From Comamonadaceae bacterium (GTDB taxonomy: Bacteria > Pseudomonadota > Gammaproteobacteria > Burkholderiales > Burkholderiaceae_C): a stretch of DNA of 64,000 nt. The notes under the pieces are model-generated. The model did no database searches. It was not told the origin of the DNA and was given only the letters and a program-made list of their open reading frames with translations. Of the stretch, positions 59,552 through 64,000 are shown in pieces. Within the stretch, counting starts at the first letter, position 1. The number at the start of each line of letters is the position of its first letter. The translations under genes were made by a program, and so were the position numbers. The stretch is taken from positions 1-64,000 of the forward strand of contig CANBUY010000008.1 in assembly GCA_947372745.1 (NCBI GenBank). Direction: 5' to 3'.

Positions 59552-59595
59552 AGTCTTCTCAGTGTTTCGTGTCAGGTTTTTTTAAGTGGATGCGC

Positions 59596-60333
59596 TCAAG
59601 TGGGCGCCATGCCGAGTTGTTGCTTGGTAGTCGCCGCCTCTGGCCCGGCCATGAAGTCGAGCAAAGCCTGCACCGCAGGGGCTTGGGTTGAGGTAGTGCA
59701 GCAAGCCGCTGAAAAAGTGGTGGTGATTTGAATCGCAGGCGGCAAAGGCCCCAGAACGGTGATGCCCTCCACATCCATGAGTTCGCTGTGTTGCTGAAAA
59801 CCCAGGGCCACCAAGCCTTGGGCAATCAGGGACCCCACGGGAACGCCGGGTGGCGGCACCACAATGCGCTCTTTGATGGCGTCGAAAATGCCCCAGCGCT
59901 CAAACAATTGTTGCAAAGCCACGCCACTGGGGCCGGTGGAGTAGCTCAAACTGGGCGCCTCCAGCACCGCCTGACGCACAGCCGCTTCCGTGCTGATGTC
60001 TAGCCGAGGCGCACCCGAGCGCACGGCGACCGCCACGCCAGAATGTGCCAAATCACGCTTAGTATTCGCAATGAGTTGACCACTTGCCACCAGCTTGTCG
60101 ATCGCCTCAGAGGCCAAGAACACGACGTCAAACGGTTCACCCGATTGCACCCGCCGCGCGGCATCCACCCCGCCCACAGACTCAAGCGCAAGCACCCAGC
60201 CAGTTTGCTGCGTAAACATAGTGGTCAATTGCCCCAGCAATTGGCGCGTCGCCATGGACGAGATACCCCGAAGGCGGCCCACAGGCGAGGCGGCCAAAAC
60301 TTGGGCAGAGGACGTAAGAACGGCAGGTTTCAT
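59596..60333 (-). CDS. ModA-like substrate-binding-domain protein without signal peptide
   Basis: Heads the lig operon, with no transporter genes beside it. The ATG at 60333 gives 245 residues; the long open frame upstream is antisense to the LysR gene and is dismissed. The fold is a type 2 periplasmic-binding protein as in ModA: SSMATRQLLGQLTTMFTQQTGWVLALESVGGVDAARRVQSGEPFDVVFLASEAIDKL, then LSYSTGPSGVALQQLFERWG. The N-terminus (MKPAVLTSSAQVLAASPVGRLRG) is not a Sec signal, so the protein may be cytoplasmic. It begins about 105 bases from the divergent LysR gene. No function is assigned. Confidence 0.75.
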   Translation of the reverse strand: MKPAVLTSSAQVLAASPVGRLRGISSMATRQLLGQLTTMFTQQTGWVLALESVGGVDAARRVQSGEPFDVVFLASEAIDKLVASGQLIANTKRDLAHSGVAVAVRSGAPRLDISTEAAVRQAVLEAPSLSYSTGPSGVALQQLFERWGIFDAIKERIVVPPPGVPVGSLIAQGLVALGFQQHSELMDVEGITVLGPLPPAIQITTTFSAACCTTSTQAPAVQALLDFMAGPEAATTKQQLGMAPT

Positions 60334-60438
60334 GGGGTGTATTTTGGCGTCAATGACCCGATGAGTTAAGGCATGGGCGCGACTAGCAGCTATTGCATTT
60401 AGGCATAATGAATTCACAGCTATTACAAATACAGCAGC

Positions 60439-61350
60439 ATGGACCTCAAACAACTCGAATATTTTGTACGCGTGGCCGAAATGGGCAGCTTCACCCGGGC
60501 CGCCTTGGCGCTGGACATTGCGCAACCGGCGTTGAGCCGACAAGTGCGCTTGTTGGAGGTTGAATTGCACCAAAACTTGTTGACCCGCAACGGCCGAGGC
60601 GCCGTGCCCACTGAGGCCGGCCAACTGCTGCTGGCGCATGGGCGCGGCATTTTGCACCAAGTGGAACGTGCGCGCGAAGAGTTGGGCCGGGTGCGTGGAT
60701 CGCTCGCGGGCCGTGTGGCGGTGGGCCTGCCCACCAGTTTGGCGCGCGTGCTCACCGTGCCCCTCACCCGCGCTTTTCGCCAAAAAATGCCCGACGCGAC
60801 CATTTCTATCAGCGAGGGTTTGTCGGTAGCGATGCAGGAATCTCTGGTGAATGGCCGGCTCGACATTGCCGTGCTTTACAACGCACAACACGGATTTGAG
60901 ACCGAAATAACGCCGCTGCTGGAAGAAAACTTGCTGTTGGTGCAGGCCCGTCCCCCTGGCCTGCCCGAAGACCCGGCAGCGGGCCCTGTTTCATTGAAAG
61001 AAGTGTCCGAACTGCCCTTGGTGATTCCCAGCCGACCCAACGCCATTCGCATGCATGTGGAGTCGGAAATGGCCAATATTGGCTGTCGCTTGAAGATTGC
61101 GCTGGAGATTGATGGCGTCTCGGCCATTCTCGATTTGGTGGCCGATGGCGCAGGCAGCGCCGTCTTGTCGCGCAACGCGGTGGACAGCTCGGTGCGGCCC
61201 TCGGCCTACACCGTGCGGGCCATTGCCACCCCGGCGCTGCGCACCAAAGTGTCACTGGCCACCAGTTCGCAGCGCCCCACCACACTCACCCAACAAGCCA
61301 CCCTCGCCCTCATCAAAGAGACCGTAGCCCGCATCATCAAGCCTGATTAG
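60439..61350 (+). CDS. LysR-family regulator of the lig/pmd operon
   Basis: Probable regulator of the divergent protocatechuate operon. The 303-residue protein has an N-terminal HTH (MDLKQLEYFVRVAEMGSFTRAALALDIAQPALSRQVRLLEVELHQNLLTRNGRG) and an effector domain. It is shared with aromatic-type LysR proteins of betaproteobacteria. Repeat copy E follows directly. Confidence 0.88.
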   Translation: MDLKQLEYFVRVAEMGSFTRAALALDIAQPALSRQVRLLEVELHQNLLTRNGRGAVPTEAGQLLLAHGRGILHQVERAREELGRVRGSLAGRVAVGLPTSLARVLTVPLTRAFRQKMPDATISISEGLSVAMQESLVNGRLDIAVLYNAQHGFETEITPLLEENLLLVQARPPGLPEDPAAGPVSLKEVSELPLVIPSRPNAIRMHVESEMANIGCRLKIALEIDGVSAILDLVADGAGSAVLSRNAVDSSVRPSAYTVRAIATPALRTKVSLATSSQRPTTLTQQATLALIKETVARIIKPD

Positions 61351-61358
61351 GGGACTTA

Positions 61359-61562
61359 GTCATTGCGACTGCCGCGCTGCGCTCGCAGTGACGAAGACAG
61401 CGCGGCAATCCATCTCGCCCTGCTACGCTATGAATTCAGGAGCTGGTTAAGCATGATCCCAAATGGTCAGAGGCTTGTATGGCAACATGGATTGCCACGT
61501 CGCTTCGCTCCTCGCAATGACGAATAAGCTCCGTCATTGCGAGCGTAGCGCGGCAATCCATG
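61359..61562. repeat. Dispersed repeat cluster, copy E
   Basis: Several arm units in both orientations (for example GCTCGCAGTGACGAAGACAG at 61381, CTCCTCGCAATGACGAATAA at 61508, CGTCATTGCGAGCGTAGCG at 61532) fill the gap between convergent lysR and parC. Nothing else was seen in the gap. Confidence 0.85.
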
Positions 61563-61575
61563 TGGGCTTGAGGCG

Positions 61576-63939
61576 CTATTCGACCCGAGTGACTGACGAG
61601 GGCTTGAAGCCCAAGTCGGCGGCCTTGCCTTTGCGGCCGCGCACCGCACGGGCGTTGTTCAGGCTGCGAATCTCCAGGGTTTCGTCTCTGGGTTTGGCGC
61701 CCCGGCCGATGCCTTCTATTTTGATGCTGCGGGTGTAAGCGGCTGCCCCGGCCAGACTGTCTTTGTCTTCCAGATCAATCAGCATCAAACCCCGCCCGCC
61801 ATTGGGCATAACTTTCAGGTCTTTGATCTCAAAGGTCAGAATACGCCCGCCTACCGAGGCACAGGCCACATGGGTCGCAGCAGGCCAAGGCGTGGTGCCC
61901 GAGCCCCCTGCCACTGGAGAAGGTTGGCATAAAACCTCGCCCTCGTTGCAGGTCACAAAGGCTTTACCGGCCTTGAACTTGGAGGTCATGTTCTCCACCG
62001 AGGCGATGAACCCATAGCCGCCCGAGCTGCTCAGTAGCAAGGTGGCGCTGGCCGGACCGGCAAAGTAAGACGACAACTGCGTGCCCGCTTCCAGCTCCAG
62101 CAAAGAGGTGATCGGTTGGCCATCACCACGACCGCCCGGCAACAAGGACACCGCCACCGAATACACACGCCCGTTGCTGCCAAAGGCCAGCAGCATGTCG
62201 ACGGTGCGGCACTCAAAGGTGTCATACAGCGCGTCACCCGCTTTGAACGCGAAGCTGCCGGCCTCCAGCCCGTGCCCTTTTTGCGCACGCACCCAGCCTT
62301 TTTCACTGACCACCACCGTCACGGGTTCGTCCACTACCTTGATCTCAAGCACGGCTTTTTTCTCGGCTTGAATCAGGGTGCGGCGCGGGTCAGCGAAAGT
62401 TTTGGCATCCGCCTCAATTTCCTTGATCATCAGGCGGCGCAGGGCGGTCGGGTTGCCCAGAATTTCTTCCAATGCTTTTTGCTCAGTGCGCAGCGCGGCC
62501 AACTCTTGCTCAATCTTGATGGCTTCCAGCCGAGCCAATTGGCGCAGACGAATCTCAAGAATGTCTTCAGCTTGGCGGTCAGACAAATTAAAGCGCGACA
62601 TGAGCGCCACTTTGGGGTCGTCCGACTGGCGAATGATGGCAATCACTTCATCAATATTGAGCAGCACCAACTGGCGCCCCTCCAATATATGAATGCGAGC
62701 CAGCACCTTGTTGAGCCGGTGCGTAGAGCGGCGCTCGATGGTGATTTGGCGGAATTCAATCCACTCAGACACCATTTGCCGCAGTGACTTTTGCGTGGGC
62801 CGGCCGTCCAGCCCCACCATCGTTAGGTTGATGGGGGAGGTGGTCTCCAGGCTGGTATGGGCCAGCAAGGTGGTGATGAGTTCAAGTTGCGCAATGCGGC
62901 TGGTTTTGGGCTCACACACCAGGCGCACGGCGGCGTCTTTGCTGGACTCATCGCGCACCACATCGAGCACCGATAGTACCGTGGCTTTGAGCTGGGTTTG
63001 CTCCAGGGACAGCGCTTTTTTGCCAGTCTTGATTTTGGGATTGGTCAGCTCGTCAATTTCTTCCAGCACGCGCTGGGTACTGACACCGGGCGGCAACTCA
63101 GTCACCACCAGTTGCCACTGGCCACGGGCGAGCTCCTCAATCTTCCAGCGGGCACGCACTTTGAGCGAGCCACGGCCGGTGCGGTAAGCTTCGGCGATTT
63201 CACCCGAGGTACTGGTAATTTGACCACCGCCGGGATAGTCCGGGCCGGGAATCAACTCAAACAATTCCTCGTGCGTGAGCTTGGGGTTTTTGATCAGCGC
63301 CACGCAGGCATCGGCCACTTCGCGCAGGTTGTGGCTGGGGATTTCTGTGGCCAGGCCCACTGCAATGCCGCTGGCGCCGTTCAGTAGCGCAAAGGGCAGG
63401 CGGGCGGGTAGTTGGCGCGGTTCTTCGGTGGATCCGTCGTAATTCGGTGAAAAATCTACCGTGCCTTCATCGATCTCATCGAGCAACAAGCTGGTAATTT
63501 TGGCCAAACGCGCTTCGGTGTAACGCATGGCGGCTGCACCGTCGCCATCGCGGCTGCCAAAGTTACCCTGGCCGTCAATCAGAGGGTAGCGCTGGCTGAA
63601 ATCTTGCGCCATGCGCACCAGCGCATCGTAGGCAGCCTGGTCGCCGTGAGGGTGAAACCGGCCCAATACATCGCCCACCACGCGGGCGCATTTAACGGGT
63701 TTGGCACCGGTGTTGCCATTGGCCCCACCAAAGCCCAGCCCCATGCGGGACATGGAATAAAGAATGCGCCGCTGCACCGGTTTTTGGCCATCGCACACAT
63801 CTGGCAAGGCCCGCCCCTTGACCACGCTCAAGGCGTATTCAAGGTAGGCGCGTTGGGCGTAAGCGGCCAGATTGGGGGCGTCGCCGCTGTCCTCGGGTTC
63901 AGCGCCTGGGGGTAAATCGAGTGTTGTTTGGTCGTTCAT
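61576..63939 (-). CDS. parC: DNA topoisomerase IV subunit A
   Basis: Decatenates daughter chromosomes with ParE. The 787-residue protein has the N-terminal [30 protein letters not shown], the HPHGD motif and the catalytic Tyr140 in [10 protein letters not shown]. The quinolone-determining position after HPHGD is Gln (GDQAAYDA) where E. coli ParC has Ser. The C-terminal domain is a beta-pinwheel of repeated blades (for example [23 protein letters not shown]). Length and the HPHGD...RYTEARL spacing identify ParC rather than GyrA, helped by the upstream neighbour. Confidence 0.93.
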   Translation of the reverse strand: MNDQTTLDLPPGAEPEDSGDAPNLAAYAQRAYLEYALSVVKGRALPDVCDGQKPVQRRILYSMSRMGLGFGGANGNTGAKPVKCARVVGDVLGRFHPHGDQAAYDALVRMAQDFSQRYPLIDGQGNFGSRDGDGAAAMRYTEARLAKITSLLLDEIDEGTVDFSPNYDGSTEEPRQLPARLPFALLNGASGIAVGLATEIPSHNLREVADACVALIKNPKLTHEELFELIPGPDYPGGGQITSTSGEIAEAYRTGRGSLKVRARWKIEELARGQWQLVVTELPPGVSTQRVLEEIDELTNPKIKTGKKALSLEQTQLKATVLSVLDVVRDESSKDAAVRLVCEPKTSRIAQLELITTLLAHTSLETTSPINLTMVGLDGRPTQKSLRQMVSEWIEFRQITIERRSTHRLNKVLARIHILEGRQLVLLNIDEVIAIIRQSDDPKVALMSRFNLSDRQAEDILEIRLRQLARLEAIKIEQELAALRTEQKALEEILGNPTALRRLMIKEIEADAKTFADPRRTLIQAEKKAVLEIKVVDEPVTVVVSEKGWVRAQKGHGLEAGSFAFKAGDALYDTFECRTVDMLLAFGSNGRVYSVAVSLLPGGRGDGQPITSLLELEAGTQLSSYFAGPASATLLLSSSGGYGFIASVENMTSKFKAGKAFVTCNEGEVLCQPSPVAGGSGTTPWPAATHVACASVGGRILTFEIKDLKVMPNGGRGLMLIDLEDKDSLAGAAAYTRSIKIEGIGRGAKPRDETLEIRSLNNARAVRGRKGKAADLGFKPSSVTRVE

Positions 63940-63945
63940 AAAAAA

Positions 63946-64000
63946 TCAAATGTCGATATCGACCGTGTCGCCGTGTAATTCCATCAACTCGCGGCGTGCC
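63946..64000 (-). CDS. parE: Probable DNA topoisomerase IV subunit B, 3' end
   Basis: Only the last 17 codons are in the window, ending ARRELMELHGDTVDIDI before TGA. The RR..ME..G..V..DI end resembles the C-terminus of type IIA topoisomerase B subunits, and the position 6 bases upstream of parC fits parE. The call rests mostly on context. Confidence 0.65.
   Translation of the reverse strand, partial: ARRELMELHGDTVDIDI

Noticed and set aside
58646-59731. 361-codon open frame opposite ligJ
   Set aside because: Shadow of the ligJ coding pattern, without homology signatures or ribosome-binding site.
60334-60891. Long N-terminal extension of the ModA-like protein
   Set aside because: It is antisense to the divergent LysR gene and shows no conservation.

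Overview
The window reads as the chromosome of a betaproteobacterium of the family Comamonadaceae, most like Rhodoferax. The inference rests on gene content and order: a pmd/lig-type protocatechuate 4,5-cleavage operon ordered as in Comamonas, a complete ccmABCDEFGHI operon beside an Mtr/Mto/Pio-type porin-cytochrome cluster, and a GC-rich coding style with long antisense shadow frames. No rRNA, tRNA, CRISPR array, transposase or prophage was seen.

Layout. (1) 1-8.9 kb, housekeeping: the 5' end of aroG (DAHP synthase) behind a newly recognised aromatic leader-peptide attenuator, tldD and rodA on the minus strand; then yqiA-like esterase, RNase II-type nuclease, TonB-like protein, aroE, mtgA and ruvC on the plus strand. 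(2) 8.9-15.8 kb: ccmA-I, all minus, mostly joined by 4-bp overlaps. (3) 16-25.4 kb: an extracellular electron transfer locus on the minus strand. In transcription order it encodes a sensor kinase, a NarL-type response regulator, a receiver-only paralogue, a monoheme cytochrome c without methionine, a nonaheme-c/cytochrome-b fusion, a decaheme MtrA and an MtrB porin. A perfect FNR/ANR box sits in front of the kinase gene. (4) 25.5-35.1 kb: TlpA thioredoxin, exonuclease plus cNMP/CBS/nucleotidyltransferase pair, an HCCA-isomerase-like gene, HMG-CoA lyase, GhrA-like reductase and the two methylcrotonyl-CoA carboxylase subunits; the beta-subunit gene carries a frameshift. (5) 35.2-42.7 kb: AraC regulator, an intergenic region with three perfect DnaA boxes, HAD phosphatase, a tandem glycine riboswitch in front of a D-amino-acid dehydrogenase, acyl-CoA dehydrogenase, thiolase and carbonic anhydrase. 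(6) 42.8-54.3 kb: a sugar regulon (lactonase, IlvD/Edd sugar-acid dehydratase, SDR, LysR, ChvE-GguAB transporter, KDA dehydratase, a decayed Gfo/Idh/MocA gene, DgoK, DgoA) for non-phosphorylative L-arabinose and De Ley-Doudoroff D-galactose catabolism. (7) 54.3-61.4 kb: ligJ-ligK-ligI-ligA-ligB-ligC, a ModA-like protein and a divergent LysR regulator. (8) 61.6-64 kb: parC and the 3' end of a gene that is probably parE.

The parts connect. The electron transfer operon encodes 20 c-type haem sites (1+9+10) and lies directly downstream of a two-component system with a likely anaerobic promoter and directly upstream of the cytochrome c maturation operon. The inverted 'CGTCACTGCGAGCG...' element occurs at five intergenic sites, including between ligK and ligI.

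Most worth checking: the aroG attenuator, the CbcL-like fusion within an MtrAB cluster, the methionine-less cytochrome, the FNR box spaced at -41.5, the DnaA-box cluster, the mccB frameshift and the collapsed dehydrogenase gene.
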